The notes under the pieces were generated by a model. The model was not told the DNA's origin. It made no database searches and saw only the letters and a program-made list of their open reading frames with translations. 64,000 bases of DNA from positions 52,721,471 to 52,785,470 of the forward strand of contig CM031857.1 in NCBI GenBank assembly GCA_018697195.1, written 5' to 3'. How positions within the stretch are numbered: the stretch's first letter is position 1; each line of letters opens with the position of its first letter. Below, one piece after another: positions 1 to 13,559 of this stretch. The position numbers were made by a program, and so were the translations under genes. This DNA comes from Certhia americana. Taxonomy: Eukaryota > Chordata > Aves > Passeriformes > Certhiidae.

Positions 1-2207
1 TGCTTAATCTTGTTACAAGGAATTTGCTATGTTGTGACTTCTACTGGCAAATGCTTAGTCATTCTACCACACCAGTGGACTTAGCTGTATAATCAAAGGT
101 TCATTTAATAATAGTTAATAAAAGATTAGAGCAGAACTGAAAGGATATTTTGAGGCTAGTGGATTGAAGCTTTCATAAAAAATGCTGACTGGGTCTTAGA
201 TATTTCTGGTTTAAAGTCAGTTTTTCTCATGATAAGGTGGAAAACTTAATATTCAGTTAATATTCATGCTGACGTCAAATAATGGTTTGAATTTTACTTC
301 AGTTGACAGCAGGACTGCTTATTTTGCAATTTGGCAATGCATTTGGTCAGAACTTGATTAGCTTCACTCACGTTGTCATCTCAGCAATTGGTCTGCAGCC
401 AATTTCAAGTCTCTTGCCCGTCTGAACTCTGCCCTCTGTTCTGTTCACTGGACTGCACTGACTTCATCGAGCAGTGCACTCACTTGAGCTCTGAAAGTTA
501 AAAGGTTAGAGAATGGGTGCAGGATGAAGTCTGAACGGATGCTGTCCTGTAATGGACATCATATAATGGCAACTCATTCTAACACAGATCTGTGCAGTCT
601 GTGCACTCCTCATCTGTTTCTTTACCACCTCCATTCTTTTAAAAAGCAATGGTAACTATTCACTGAGGCAACTGAACCATTCTAAAGCACCCAGAGAGGC
701 CTGTTGAATTCATGCCATGCTGTTTCATAAATGTATATTCAACACCTAGTAACAATGGGAGCGACTGCCAGCAATTTCTTCAACCATGCTTGGCAAGGCA
801 ATATCCATACGAATTAAATGCACTTTCCGTGAACTACTTAGATGCAGTTGAGATCCATAAATCTACCTGGGAGGTCTCTCTGACTGCCTCAAACCCAATA
901 CTCATCTGCCATTTAACCTCTTCCTCACTGCTGAGCTTGATAGAACCTGAGTGCTGAGCTGAAAGCTAAACAGACTGCAGCAGGCTTCAGGTGCAGCCAC
1001 AGGCACCCCCATGCAGAAACTTCAGAGCCACTGTCCAGGCAGGTGTATCCCTCCTGTGTCTCATGAGTCTGTGTAAAATAAATGTTCATATGAGAAGACG
1101 ATGTTTTGAGCAAGCTTATCACTTTGAGTGCTCAGCTGGATGTGAGACATGAGTGGAAACACTATTTTTTTGCCTATGTTGGTGCTGGATTTCAAACTGT
1201 GTTTCTCAAAAACTGGCTCCAATATCTGGACTGGAAATCCAGTCGGTTTTGTGAACAAATATTTAATCATTTATATATAATCAAACAGTTGTACGGGGAA
1301 GAGTAAGAATAAGAGAAAACTCTGGATTCTTTTGCTAAGCCTTTCCTATTGAAAATGGGATACATGGAATAAAACCTGAACTGGCAAATATATACCCATA
1401 CAGGTTTTCCTTGGCCAGTGTTCTGGGCAAAGAAGAGTGTAAAATGAGGGGTGCTCTTCTCTTTCATTTCAAGCAGAAAAATGAGCACAGATTATAACTC
1501 TGTGAAAGAGAACATGACTGAGAACCCCAGTGAATCTATTTATTTGTTCTTTGTATTGCCAAGATGAAACGAGAAATCCAGGCATCACTGATGAGTCCTA
1601 CTGCATTTCCTTGTATACCAGACCTTCCTAAGCACCTGGTATAATGGTATTCCACATTTTTCTCTGCTAGTTTTGACTGAAGGCAGCAATGGGGCAATCT
1701 GAGAAAATGGTACTTAATTGAAGAAAATTTGACAACAATATATTGCAAGTATCTAAAGCAAATTCTTTGAGGTTTAAGTCATAGTTTATATGCTTCATAA
1801 TTTGCTGTAAGCTGATTTAACTCTATAACCATGGAAAAATAGTTAGAAGAGAAAGATCTACCCAGTACAAGGCAGGAACTACACTACTTAAGTAATTTAG
1901 CAGTTACTCTAATCTGTTCTTAAAAGACTCCAGCGTGGGAGCTGCTGCCATCTCCCTACACAATCTGTTCTTATGCCTTTCCATCAGCATTTTTTTTCCA
2001 ACGTATGACCCCCATTGGTGAATAACCTACAAGGAAAAAAAGCATTATTGCACAGCAGTACCTGTCTCATTTGTGGCTCCTTAGCTTTCTCTTACACTAT
2101 TTCCCCACACCCAATTTTATTTGACTCAAAGACCGGCAGTGGCCAGAAGGTGTTCAGACTCTCAGCAGCCACTTTACTTATTCCCTTTTCTCCCCCAATG
2201 CCTCCAG
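1..2207. other. non-coding stretch upstream of the TMEM272-like last exon
   Basis: This is probably the last intron of the gene whose final exon begins at 2208, because that exon opens directly after a CAG acceptor. I looked for an upstream exon encoding the first membrane segments of this protein family and did not find one. No transposable element or RNA gene was recognised. The sequence is AT-rich and the open frames are short and featureless. Confidence 0.5.
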
Positions 2208-2570
2208 GTGACTCTCCTGCTGTACGACTCAACCAGGATGAGGCAGCTGCTTTCCAAGTCTGTTGTGATTGATGATGATGATGACGATGAGTATCCCTGG
2301 AGGCAGAATGCTCACAAGTACTACATCCATCTAACCCTCAGCCTTTTCCTCTTTCTCTGGTTCATTCTTGGGAACTACTGGGTTTTTTCTGTGTATCTGC
2401 CAAATTTCATCCCGCCTTTTCATCAGCCTCAGGATTACTGTGACAAAACCCTGTACATTTTTGCTGTTGGTGTTCTTATTATTAGCCATACTGTTCTGTT
2501 TCTCCTTATCTTTTGTAGCTGCTGCATATATTGTTTTTCCAGGCAAAGATTCTCTTCTGAGGAAGACTAA
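2208..2570 (+). CDS. TMEM272: TMEM272-like transmembrane protein, last coding exon (partial gene)
   Basis: The exon follows a pyrimidine-rich tract ending in CAG at 2205-2207 and stays open for 120 codons to TAA at 2568-2570. It encodes VTLLLYDSTRMRQLLSK, then an acidic run of six Asp and one Glu, then YPWRQNAHKYYIHL. Two hydrophobic segments follow. The first contains FLWFILGNYWVF; the second runs from TLYIFAVGVL to CSCCIYCF, and the protein ends in the charged tail RQRFSSEED. The GNYWVFSVY...YCDKTLY arrangement between two membrane spans is what I recall of the TMEM272 family, whose function is poorly known. A position just upstream of DHRS12 fits the human gene order. The 5' exons, including the first membrane spans, are outside the window. 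The family call rests on memory of the motif and on synteny, not on a search. The real transcript probably joins in frame at 2208; an upstream ATG in the same open frame at 2121 is intronic. Confidence 0.7.
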   Translation: MTLLLYDSTRMRQLLSKSVVIDDDDDDEYPWRQNAHKYYIHLTLSLFLFLWFILGNYWVFSVYLPNFIPPFHQPQDYCDKTLYIFAVGVLIISHTVLFLLIFCSCCIYCFSRQRFSSEED

Positions 2571-2580
2571 ACACTACATA

Positions 2581-2586
2581 AATAAA
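2581..2586 (+). promoter_or_regulatory. candidate polyadenylation signal AATAAA
   Basis: An AATAAA hexamer lies 10 nt after the TAA stop of the TMEM272-like exon. A 3'UTR this short would be unusual, so a later site may be the main one. Confidence 0.3.
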
Positions 2587-5500
2587 TCTCCAGATGTTTA
2601 GAAAAACATGTACAACAAAGAACAGGCAATAATTCTCCCTTATGTACATCTTTGCTGTACCACATATATATACGTGATAGCAGTCAACTTCAAGCAGAAA
2701 TTAAAAAATACAGTGCCATCTGAAAATAGCTGTGCTGGAATACAGCATAGTCCATGCAAAAATGCTTCTGCAGGTACCAGGCGTATTTCTGCTAACTTTT
2801 ACATCCCTTTTTAAACTCTGGATGCTTTATCAGAAGCAAGCTCTTGCAGATGGCAAACTCCTCTAAACCCAGGTCCCCCTTATGTTGTATATAGAACAGT
2901 ACATTTTTGCTTGTAAAAGTAGCCATGTTGTCCTCTCCACTGGGATCTGAACATCTCCCCATAGTCTTGCTGAGGTTTGTTGTCCCTGTATTATAGATGA
3001 GGGAGCAGAGACAAAGGGTTGAATTCAGGCCATTTTGCATAGTGCATGGACTCTGACAGTAACTGAGATGCTCACTGGAGAGCTATTCAGGCCACTGTCA
3101 GACTGGCCAGTAAGTAGTTGTGATAGCAATACCAGCATGTATAAAGAGCAGCCTGAATATGGCCCTCAGGTCTCTTCTGAACTTGGACTAGGAAGAATCT
3201 CTATTTATATCTAACTCTGTGGCTAAACCAGACAGTAGGAGTACATCCATATATCTCCAATACATCCAAACTGAGCCAAAGCTGCTTTGCAAGTCTTTGG
3301 CAGAACAAGGAACTGAGCTCCCGAGTGTCAGATTGGTGCTTCAACCAGGACTCAGCACTTTTCTATACACTTTTTCTATAGCAGTGACTTGTCAGTACCA
3401 CACTAACAGACAGATAACTGTCAAACCATTGTGATCAAGTTCATAGAAAAACTGATGATGTTACCTTGGTATTTTGAATATAAACCACAAAAATAAGACA
3501 TGGTTGGGGATGTGAGAATTTCAGGCAGATGTGTTCACTACAGCTGTTCTCTGGTTGCAGTGTGAGTGTAAATTTGATTTGTTCACCTTGGTGCTGTACA
3601 TATGGAAATCTGTACTTTATGGACAGATGTATTGCAAACAGCTTTTCAGTCAGCAGCAGCAGCTTTAAAAACACCAGCATGAACAGAGACAATTTTTTTG
3701 TGACATGTGATGGAACAACCCCAGAAGTGGTCCTGGTAGACTGTTTTTTCATGTGTTGATGAATGCAGTGTAAAAGTGCTCTTTCTTCTTTTGCTTTTAT
3801 GCACTTATGTTAATGTGGTCAAAATAGAGGGGCTCCCCTCTAGATGAGCTTGAGGGTAGCCCAAGACACAGGAAAAAGATAAGCGTTTTGTGTATTTTGT
3901 CTGTTAAAAGCCACGCAGATGAAACTTGTGTTTTAGAGAAACCCAAAAGGGTTATAAAATGCTTGTTGTAAAAGGGTGAGATATGTAAGAGGTCAAAAAT
4001 ATGCCACAGCTGAACAAGGTCTGCTCAACCATCCTTCATGGGACTGAAAGCAGTGTAAAATCTGGGGGAACCACCTGCCTTCAAGTGAACATTGATCTCA
4101 CTAGCTATTGTATGAACAAGTAAGCCTGCACTTGGTTTACAAGGATTTTAATTCAGGCCCCAGATTTAAGAATTGTTGATTTCCAGAGAACTAGTCTTAA
4201 AAAGAAGGTAGGATAAAGATGAATAATCTGACATGAGGGCAGTCAGTGTAGCATTTCCCTGCTCAGCAGCACCTGTTCAGGAGAGGTCACAGCCAGGCTG
4301 CCCCGTTCAAAAATCCATGGAATAGCTATTACTAATACTGCTGGCTGACTTAGGCCATGCACAGTTGTATGTAGGGAGATATAACTGATGGAAATACTTC
4401 CTTTTATTTGTGGGCCTCAGACTGGATCTGGGAAAAATTACTGACTCTGTTTCCCAAAGAGCTGCTCCACCACATGCTCTCCACTGCCCCTCACTTGTCT
4501 GAAACATAACTGCTGCCAATGGTGAAACGCTAGAATTCCTCTTTCCCACTACAAATACTCCAATGGCTCAGCACTTGGACTCATGGATTCCAGGGTTCAG
4601 TTCTGATCTATGGGATTTTACCTTCAGTGGAGAGCATGTTTCATGTGTTAAAAACCCTAAGTGTTTAAGAAATTGCCTATCAGAATGCATAACTCCATCC
4701 ATCACTCAAATGCAACAAATCAGCAGTGTATCATTATACAGGAATTTCACCCAGAAGCTTGCAACAGGCATAAAATTATATTCAGCTGATAATGCAAAAG
4801 AAATTTAACAAGAAAGTAGCTCCACCCACAGGGTTCCAGTACAAACTTCCCCGTTCTTGCAAAATACTGCTAGAATCATTCTTAATCACCAGGAATTAAG
4901 GGCTAATACTCCTGATTTAAGTCTGAATTGATTCCAGTGACCTCACAGCAAGTGATGATGTCCTCCTATCAGAGCAAATAAGAGGAGATTTTAGTTGAGC
5001 CCAGAGAAGAGATGCAAGGTAAGTGACATTGCCTTGTGATTCCTGTGTGCTTCCATGAGCGTGGTTACAGCAGCTGAGCAGATATGCAATGATTTGCCAA
5101 ACTGCAGCCACACAACAGTAAACCTGAGGCCTGTGCCTCATTCATGGGAGGCTAAGACTGACTGATTCTCTACAGTCTGACATGGAGGATTAATTCTTCA
5201 GATATGAGAACGCAGAGCATCCACTGACATCTTGGGAAAGTGCTGCCAAGTCACTGTGCTTGTGTTCAGTATCTGGTTGGTACAAACACAAAATCACAGA
5301 GATGGTATTAATGAGGCAAAAGACATTTGTGAAATATTTTGAAGTTACACAAAATAAGTTAAACAGTTTGCTATAACCAGGAGAGAAAAAAATCTGCATT
5401 GATAATATTTACCTTTACCTTGTGTACATCAATACGCTATGGCACATATAAGCAAGAACATCAACACCACCCAAACTGTTGAAGCCATCAATTCTGTGAT

Positions 5501-7619
5501 CTAAGGGACCTAAGCATGCCTTCTGCACTTTCAGCAGACTGAAATCTTGCAGGACTGGAGCAGGGACACCTGGTTTGTGCATGTGATTTGATACACCTAA
5601 GTCACAGTGACTCTTCTGACCCACAGGCAGCTGCGTAATTTTTCTCAAGTTGCCCCAGCGGCTAAATGACACACTCAAACCTAAATGAAAGTAGTTTAAT
5701 TGAACACAATTTATCTCACTTAGGGGCAAGCTATGAACTTGTGCATGGGCCACAGCCTCTTAACTTGCAAGCAGCAGCATTTTGAACTGCAACAAACTGA
5801 TGGTGTCCCAGAAAAATGCTTGGTCCTTGCAGAAGTAGGCATGGCTTCTCAGCTAACAGCTGAGAATTAAGTCATTACAGCCCAAAGGTCAAATGCTGTA
5901 AATACAGTCTACACCTTAAAATGTTTAATTTGAATTTTGGCATCGGACTAAAATTACAAATTCAAAATGTTCATTTTCTTCCCACAGTAATATAAATGTT
6001 TTCTGGAAAACTGAACAAAATACATTCTTTAGCTAATTATTATGCACTTACTGTTGACTAAAATGCAGAAAACCAATTTCAGTTAAATTATCTCCCCTTC
6101 TTGAGAAGGAAAGGTCTATCTCTAGTATTTAAAGGAAAAAAATATACATTATTTCAATGGTTTAGATAGCCTGCTCACAGCTAGTTATGAGTACTACAGA
6201 AATCTAATAATATAAGACCCAAAGACAATTCTGTAGGCACACACTGACTCTATACACATACATACAAGTGCACTGTCAGGAGCCATGAAATAAGTTACAC
6301 TTATTACAGTTATTTGCCCACAGTATATTTGTCCTCCCACTACTCCACCTATTTTAGCAATAGGCATAAAATTCCAAAGCTCTAGAGAGTAACTTTCCAC
6401 AGCTATTTTAGAAGTAGCAGACAGACAAGCAATCCTTCATTCCAAATGCTGAACACAGACAGCTCCTACCTGCTGGCCCAAAGAAGAGAGAAAAGAAGAG
6501 CATCAGCCATATCACAGACCTCATCTTCTCAGGACTAGAAACCAGAACACTGTGCTGTCAGAGAAGATGATCTCTCTCACAGAGCACTTACTCTTAGCTT
6601 TATGAGGTCCCAAGACATCAGACTCTAAAGCTACAAGGTAACAGTGCAGAAAAAAAATAACCTAGAATAGATTCTGCTTCTTTATGCCAAGAGCTGTTTC
6701 AAATTTCCCAGATCCTGAAATAGGAACAGTTGGTGTAAAAGATCCTAAAAGCTTTGACTTTACAGGCAAAGGGCTACCAAGATTAAACTGATGATAACTG
6801 GTATATATTGTACAACATTTTAAACTAGACCAGTTTCTGTAACTTGAATCTTTTCTCAGATAATTAATCTTCTCCAAATTCTAGTTCATAGGGAATTTGC
6901 ATCACAACAAGGACCCTTGAATGTTCTACATATAATACAGAAAGGATCCTTATATCAGGAGGCAATTTGAAACTGTTGTTTGTTGGCATAGGTTTCTTCA
7001 GGTTCCTGATCACTGCTGGAGTAGATGCAAGTCTCACAGGTATCAGCCATAGCAGGAAACAGAAAATGTTTTTAGAAAGGATAGTACTTGAGGGAAAATA
7101 AAAAAGGCTGGCAAGTGCCATCTGATATTGCATAGTACAAGGAAACTGCTGAAAAGAACAATGTCATATTGCAAGGTTTCTGAACAAACTGTATGCAATT
7201 CTGAGAAATCATGTATATATGTGTTTGTAACACTATATTTCTACCAAATGTCTCATTTGAATAAAAATGATTGTAAGTGTATAAGCCTATGTGACTGCAG
7301 TCTAAAAATTAAGGTACTTTACATTTACCAGTCATGATAATTTTAATCAAGCCTGCTGCAATTTCACTGAGATGAATAGTTATATCAGAGACTGATATCG
7401 CCCACAGATTTGAATCTCAGCCATACTGACTCTTCTGTAGGATTAGTAATACTCTAGCAAAGGAAGAATCCATGATTCCCCTCCCCAGTGCTGCAGTACA
7501 GCAGCTCAATTGTGAGAGATGCAAACTGTGAGCCTGCAAATGAACCTACAAGAGAGCTTTCTTTTTACAAGGTCTACTTGATTCCCAGTGAGTTAGGTAC
7601 CTGCATGTGGAAGGGAGCC
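2587..7619. other. intergenic, nothing recognised
   Basis: I see no exon-like frame with splice sites, no RNA gene and no recognisable mobile element on either strand. Open frames of 70-112 codons occur (for example minus strand 5415-5753) but show no domain, family resemblance or splice context. The 5' part may include 3'UTR of the TMEM272-like gene. Confidence 0.5.
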
Positions 7620-7910
7620 TAAAAAAACAGATGGAGAAGAACATTTTACAAGAGCATGTGGTGACAGGACAACGAGGAATAGCTTCAAACTGAAAGAGAG
7701 TATAGTAGATAACAAGGGAAAATTCCTTACTGTAAGAGCAGTGAGGCACTGGAACAGGTTTCCCAGAGAGGCTGTGGGTGCCCCATCCGTGGAAGCGTTT
7801 AAGAACAAATTGCATGGATAACCTGGTAAAATATGTCCCTGCCCACACTAGGGGGGTTGAACTCCATGATCTTCAATGTCCCTTTCAATGATATCTTATG
7901 GATTTGATTC
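7620..7910 (+). mobile_element. CR1 LINE 3' fragment, sense
   Basis: The sequence follows the 3' end of avian CR1. It has the line with ggacaacgaggaatagcttc, then GGCACTGGAACAGGTTTCCC, then a GTCCCTGCCCACACTAGG stretch, and ends in a decayed form of the usual CR1 terminal repeat near 7900. It is 5'-truncated, as most CR1 copies are, and has no intact coding frame. Boundaries are approximate. Confidence 0.85.
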
Positions 7911-10900
7911 TCAGTCCTTTGAAAAAAAAAATTAGCCTTCCAGTGTAATATGAAATGAGTACATAGGACGCAAACAGAGGAGAAAAAAAAAAATCTATTC
8001 ACTCTTATTCACAACCTGCTATAGACAACAACTTTTTATTATCACTGTTTACTTTTGTATTGCTATGCTATTTCTTCATGGGTTTCACAACAGTTCATAA
8101 CAAACACTATTTATTTTCAAAATGTATCAGAAACAAGGAGTTGCTTCAGAATTTTTTGTGAACTTGGCTTTTTTTAAAACTTGTCCAGGTGAAATAAGAC
8201 TTTTAGTAAACAGGTCTGGTGCTTATTTGCATGGGAAGGTTTGGCTCCACAGCTTTGCGTGGATAAATTTCACATATCTCTGCAGGTTTTGTTATAATAG
8301 CACAGGGACTGCTTGAAGACACAAAACCTCAGACTATTCCTTTGGCATTTGAACAAAACAGAAACCATGTAAATAGGTGTGTGTGTGTTCCTCTGCTTGT
8401 AGATACTCCTTGGAGGACACATTCTACTAGATAACATCTGCAATTTGGTAACAACTGAACTGGACTAAAATGTTAATAAACAGTAAGATTTGCAGAAGAA
8501 TAAAAATAGTGTAGCAGGACTCACCTGAGTCAATAAGACTGTAAGCATTCCTGTCCAACAATGGGTAGTAAGAACAGTAAGATCCAGTAGAAGAGGAGTA
8601 AGAAGAAAAACAGTAGCTGAAGAAAATATTAGTATAGATAACTGCATTATTGCCACAGCCTAGCAACAAACATGTATGCATTCGAGTATGTTGTTTACAG
8701 TAAGAACAAAAAGAATTTTTCAGTCATGGGAATCACGAAATTATCTTTTACTGACTAAAAAAATTATTCTTTAGGACACACATCAACTATAACATTTTGG
8801 TTTTGTTATTTTAAAAATATCCTGAGCCATACTATTTTTTTTTTTAAAAATCATATACACTCCAGCTTGCATAAATTATTTGATATATAGATTAATTAGG
8901 TTACCAGCAGGTTTAGCTGCTGCTCCCAGCCAATTTTTCCACTCTTTGCCAGGACATGCCTAACTCTGGAAAGCCCTGCAGGCTCCCAGAGACCAGGGCC
9001 CTCAGCAGTTGATAAAGCAAACGTATACTGATAAGTATGAGATTCCTTTTACTGTCCCCTAAGCAATGAGTGATAGATCTGATGATACACTGCCACACTT
9101 GTTCCTCAACAATAAAAGGCTATTTTTACTGGGGAAAGCTTGACTCTTCACTGGAAACAACATTGCTGATGACAGCAGCTGGCAAACTTGGTGATGACTT
9201 GGGTACACAACAAAGAAAACACCCTACTGTTCACAAAAACACAACACAGGCTCAAACTTCAACCCCTCCCTGCATTCAGAATGAGCAGCTTTTGCTTTTC
9301 TCACCCTGCCCCTACCACAAGACCCTGAGACCTCAGGGACTTTATGTTCCTCTTCAACCACTCACTAAACCTTCTGCTTTATCCAGATGACAGGACAAGT
9401 GTCAACTGCCTCTCCCCAGGCTGCTGACAGCTCTTGATTGCTATTACATTGACTGGGGCAATGCAAGTTCCTCAAGCAGAATTTTCAAGTGTTCTACATC
9501 CAAAGCTGAGGCCAGCATGGTAAAAACAGGGTTGGGAGAAGCTCCCACAGCAGTGGCTTGCACACAATTGCCACTTCCTTTGGAAACCTGGCCCCAATTA
9601 TAGATGCTGAGCTTTCCTGCAAACATGGCCCTTAAAGCCTGTGCCTGTTCCCACTGCAATCAGTGGCGACTGAATCAGTTCTGATTGATTTAATGGGGGC
9701 AGGCACAGAGACCTAATTAGAAAATTAGTAACTGCAAGGAAAGGAGAGAATGCACAACAGCCTGCCAGATCTCTGGAAGGAAGGAAGCAAAGGAGACAGT
9801 TGTCCTTAAGTCCAAGATTTTAGCCTTTCACCAAAAAAAAAAAAAAAAAAAAAAAAACCAAAAAAACCAACAACAACAAAAAAACCACAATAAAAGAGAT
9901 TGGCAAAATGGCTTTGAAGCTGTTTTAAACATCTTGTATAATATATAATTGCTTTTCAGCTCTTGAGTACTCTACTTTTACATCGGTCCCCTGGGAAGAA
10001 AATATGAAACACAGTGAAATGTGAAATGCACAGCCCTTAACAGCAATCAGCGTTTTCCACTTTCCTTTGTGCTGGAAGTAATTAAAACTTTGCTTAAAAC
10101 TCCTTGCTATTTGACAGGTACAAAGACAGATCAAGTCTAAGGTGTGTTTTTCATGTTAGTCCAGCTGACTGCCAGAGAGGTATTTTTCACCAGCTCTTGT
10201 GTTTTAAGAAAATTGAGGTTCTCAACTCATTACTCCATGAAAAATCTTAATGTCTGGAGGCTCACAGCTGCAACACTCCAGAATTTTTATGTGCTTGGAG
10301 GATTACCTGTCATCATGGAGGGCTTGCATAACAGGCTTGGGGGCTATCTGTACACTGGTAAATGCACACAGCAGAATGCAGTGCCAAGCCAAGCTGTGCA
10401 GTGTTAACCCTGGTGCACCCCCATCTGTAATGTTTGGGAACAAACTACCTGTTGAGCAAACTATTCCCCTGATGATATTTGAGCTTGTTTTGGACAGAAG
10501 TATCTGCTTAATACCTACTGGGACCTGGGCATCAACAATCATGCCTATGGGCAAAAAGAGGATCAGAGACTGGGAATATTCAATGGAGCATTTGATAGCA
10601 CAGATATAGGGTAAGAATTAACTTGGGACAAACACTGAGTTGCATTTATTAACCTGGGTGAAGCCATTTTGTTCTATGCTAAAATGAGGGAAATATAAGG
10701 AACTCAAGAGACTCTGTCTCTCCCACTTTCAGCTATATATGATACAAATATACCAGTTGCTGGCTGTGATAGGGGTCTGAGATGTAGGATGCCAATCCAT
10801 GAGAAGAATTTTTTGTCTAAAAAAATCCCTCATGTTCAGAGCAGTGTATTGTTGGGAGTTAATTGCGAAGCTACTAGCAGTCAAGAAAGAAACCAGAAGC

Positions 10901-11198
10901 TGTACCTATATGAATTTCCAAAGCTCCAGAATAGGTTCTAATTCAGCTAATAATACTTACCTGAAATTCAATACAGAAGGCAAGAAATGTGTTGAAAACT
11001 TTCCAAGTGGACAGAAATTTTGCCTGTGAGAATACTGAGATGCAGGCCCTTCATTAGCAGCACCCAGCTCTTGGCAAAAGTATGTCTTGCCTTTCTCCTG
11101 CACAACCCTTCATCACTGTGATGGCTGGGTTAGCAGAGAGCACTTACACAATTTCTACAGCCTCCTGCCTCTGAAACAACAGTATAGAAGCAAAACAC
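7911..11198. other. intergenic, A-tract only
   Basis: No gene or RNA was recognised. The only salient structure is the long A-tract near 9833. Frames such as plus 10250-10609 (119 codons) are open but resemble nothing known and have no promoter or splice context. Confidence 0.5.
9833..9892 (+). repeat. long A-tract followed by AAC-rich low-complexity DNA
   Basis: A run of about 25 consecutive A residues (9833-9857) is followed by A-rich sequence with caacaacaac and further A-runs. It could be the decayed tail of a retrotransposed copy, but I do not recognise a parent sequence upstream. Confidence 0.8.
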
Positions 11199-11792
11199 TG
11201 TCGGAGTCTGGAAATACGACGAATTTCTCTTTGCATGTTTGAGAGATTTTAGAATCTCTGAAACAGTGTTTTTAACCTTTGTTCATGGAAAAAGGGCTTT
11301 TAAGCTCTGAAATAAAGCAGGGTATTTAGGAGTGTGTTGGATAGTAGAATAGTGCATAGTTTTATCACAGGGTGAGAACTTTTAGATATATGGGGTTTTT
11401 AGGATGGTAAGCAAGTGATGACAAGATGGAGGAAGCGCATGGCTTTTGGGTTTCTTCCTTCTTCTTCCTTGCCTCCATGTTCTGCAGTGAGGTGGCACAT
11501 TATAGTTGGCTTAGAAGAGAATCTAACTTTCTAACATAGATAATAGTTATTGGTGAAGAATTATAAATACTGATTACGTAGTTTGTAGTATAAAGATAAT
11601 CGTCACCTTTGGGGCTGGGTCATTTCCCCGTGAGCTGACCTGCTGAACAGATCTCTGTGGGTCAGAAAAGAAATTGTACTGATAAGGGAAAAATAAACAG
11701 CCTTGAAGAAGCAGAGGAGACGGATCTCGGTTTTTTCCTTCAATCTCGGTGCTGGGCAAAAGACTTTTACACTCCCGGGCGGAAACACGACA
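11199..11792 (+). mobile_element. solo LTR of an endogenous retrovirus-like element
   Basis: The 594-bp segment starts TGTCG and ends CGACA, a 5-bp terminal inverted repeat beginning TG and ending CA as LTRs do. Inside are a TATA-like ttataaatac at 11561-11570 and an AATAAA signal at 11692-11697, in the order expected of U3-R-U5. No gag, pol or env remnant lies on either side, so it is a solo LTR left by recombination. The LTR text resembles passerine LTRs I have seen, but I cannot give a family name with certainty. A clear target-site duplication is not visible: the flanks read AACAC on the left and TCGTG on the right. Confidence 0.7.
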
Positions 11793-11897
11793 TCGTGTAT
11801 AAAAAACCTGAGAAAACACCACAGGGGATGAAATGAGGCAACAGAAACATCTAGGTGGTGCTAGGACAGCGTGCATCAGCTCACTTTTTATGTGAAG

Positions 11898-11955
11898 AAT
11901 GGACTTGATCATCTTGGAGGTCTTTCCCAACCTTAATGATTGATTCTACGATGCT
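11898..11955 (+). mobile_element. CR1 3' tail fragment, sense
   Basis: The text runs ggacttgatcatcttggagg, then ctttcccaaccttaatgatt, then gattctacgatg. It matches the extreme 3' end of CR1 copies that read TTGATGATCTT and end in repeats of a TTCTATGAT-type octamer. It lies about 100 bp after the LTR. Confidence 0.75.
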
Positions 11956-13559
11956 GCTCAGACAAACAGAGTGCTGTGACAGTTCATTTCTGGGTGCAGC
12001 CTTAGCCCTTCAATACCGAAAAAGCAAGTGTTCCTAAGCAGAAATCTCTCAGCTGAATGTGCTCAGGGATTAATGCACTCTGGGAAGGGCATAATTTCTG
12101 GGCATTTACAAAATCTCCTTAAAATGCCATTTGTTAGAAGGGTACAGCTAACATCACAGTAGGGGCGTTGCAGTATTTATATAATTTTCTCTGAGAAAAA
12201 CGTGTATGTACCAGGATGACACTGGTAGCCAACACTACATTCAAACATCTTCCGTAATCTCAATATGAGTAATATGCTGTAATTGCCCGTTACTGCTTAA
12301 CCCCCCAAATATTATGAGCTGCTCCCATTCTCTGCCTGCCATCATCTCCTTCTGTGTCTGACTCATGGATAGCTTCTGCAAGGCATACTCACACTGGTTA
12401 GCACCTCAGGGCTGCATCATCCAGCGTCATGATGATCACAGTCCAAATGGTTCAGCCTGTGAGGAGTTCTGTGTATCTGCATGCACCCCATTTACTGTCA
12501 GAGGTTGGCAGGCTGCAGTTTCACAGGCTGAAACTACAAACAAAACACACCAGAGCAATCATCCCATTTTGCTTGTACTAAGCCATAATCACAGTTCTTA
12601 AGAAATAAATAGGGTAAACACAGAAATGACAAGGGAAAAAAGCACAATCTGTCTTACTGCATTTACATTTTTTAATAGAGTCTTTCAATTGCTTTAAGAA
12701 CATGCTTTTTAGATTTCATGAAAAGGTACAACACCTAGCTGGATGGCCTCTGCATGGAAGAAAATATCACTGTGAAAATGTGTCTCTTTGCCCTCTAGAA
12801 ATTGTTATTTGACATGTAATGTACATTACAAGCAGACAGGGCCAAGTTCAATAGTTGTAACTTCATGGTGGGAAGTGCCTTTTGCATGAGCCTAATACTC
12901 ACACATTGTGCTGAGAAAGTGGAAGACCTTAGTAAAAGCCCTTTGCCAGAGCAAAGAGATTTATATATTCAGAAAAAGAAGTACCAGGCTATAACACAGG
13001 ATCAAAAAAGGGAGAATATTCCCATTTCTCCCTGAAATCAGGTAACTGAAGCTCTTGAAAACCTTGAGTTCCTAAAGGAGCTTCTCTGCCTGTGGCTCCA
13101 CATACCCCATAAAACCCATGAATTTATCCAATTTGCACACTGAACTTTCTAAGCACATGGACCTCTGGTGTAATTAAAAGTATAATTATACCTACAATGA
13201 CAATTTCCTTATGGCTAATATGGGCTGTCCAGATGTGCAACTCCAAGTGCTCCTCTTGGGCTCCATAGGTCCAAGGAGCATAAAACTGAAAACATTTTGA
13301 ATTTCACTTCCCTTACTGCAATAGCCACTCACGTGTCCTTTCCTTTCTGAAATACTTCACTCCAGCAGTAAGAGCTAAGGTGTTTAATGGATTTGTTGTG
13401 TAAAATGTGGCATGACATAATTTTTGATGTTTCTCTGGGAGCACCCCTTTGACAGCTTTCCAGGGCAGAGGATGCAGACCTAGGTTCTGTAGCACTGCTT
13501 CCCATTCCCAAATCACAACAGCCCGTTTGCAGTCCCGGCTTAGCTGGCAACAGCATCTG
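11956..13559. other. intergenic upstream of the DHRS12 CpG island
   Basis: AT-rich unique-looking DNA with no recognised gene, RNA or mobile element. Distal promoter elements for DHRS12 could lie here but none stands out by eye. Confidence 0.5.

Noticed and set aside
9833..9892. A-tract as evidence for a processed pseudogene
   Set aside because: The preceding 300 bases do not resemble any gene or RNA I recognise, so the tract is recorded only as a repeat.
10250..10609. 119-codon plus-strand frame in the intergenic region
   Set aside because: No domain, no splice sites and overlapping frames on both strands of similar length; consistent with chance.
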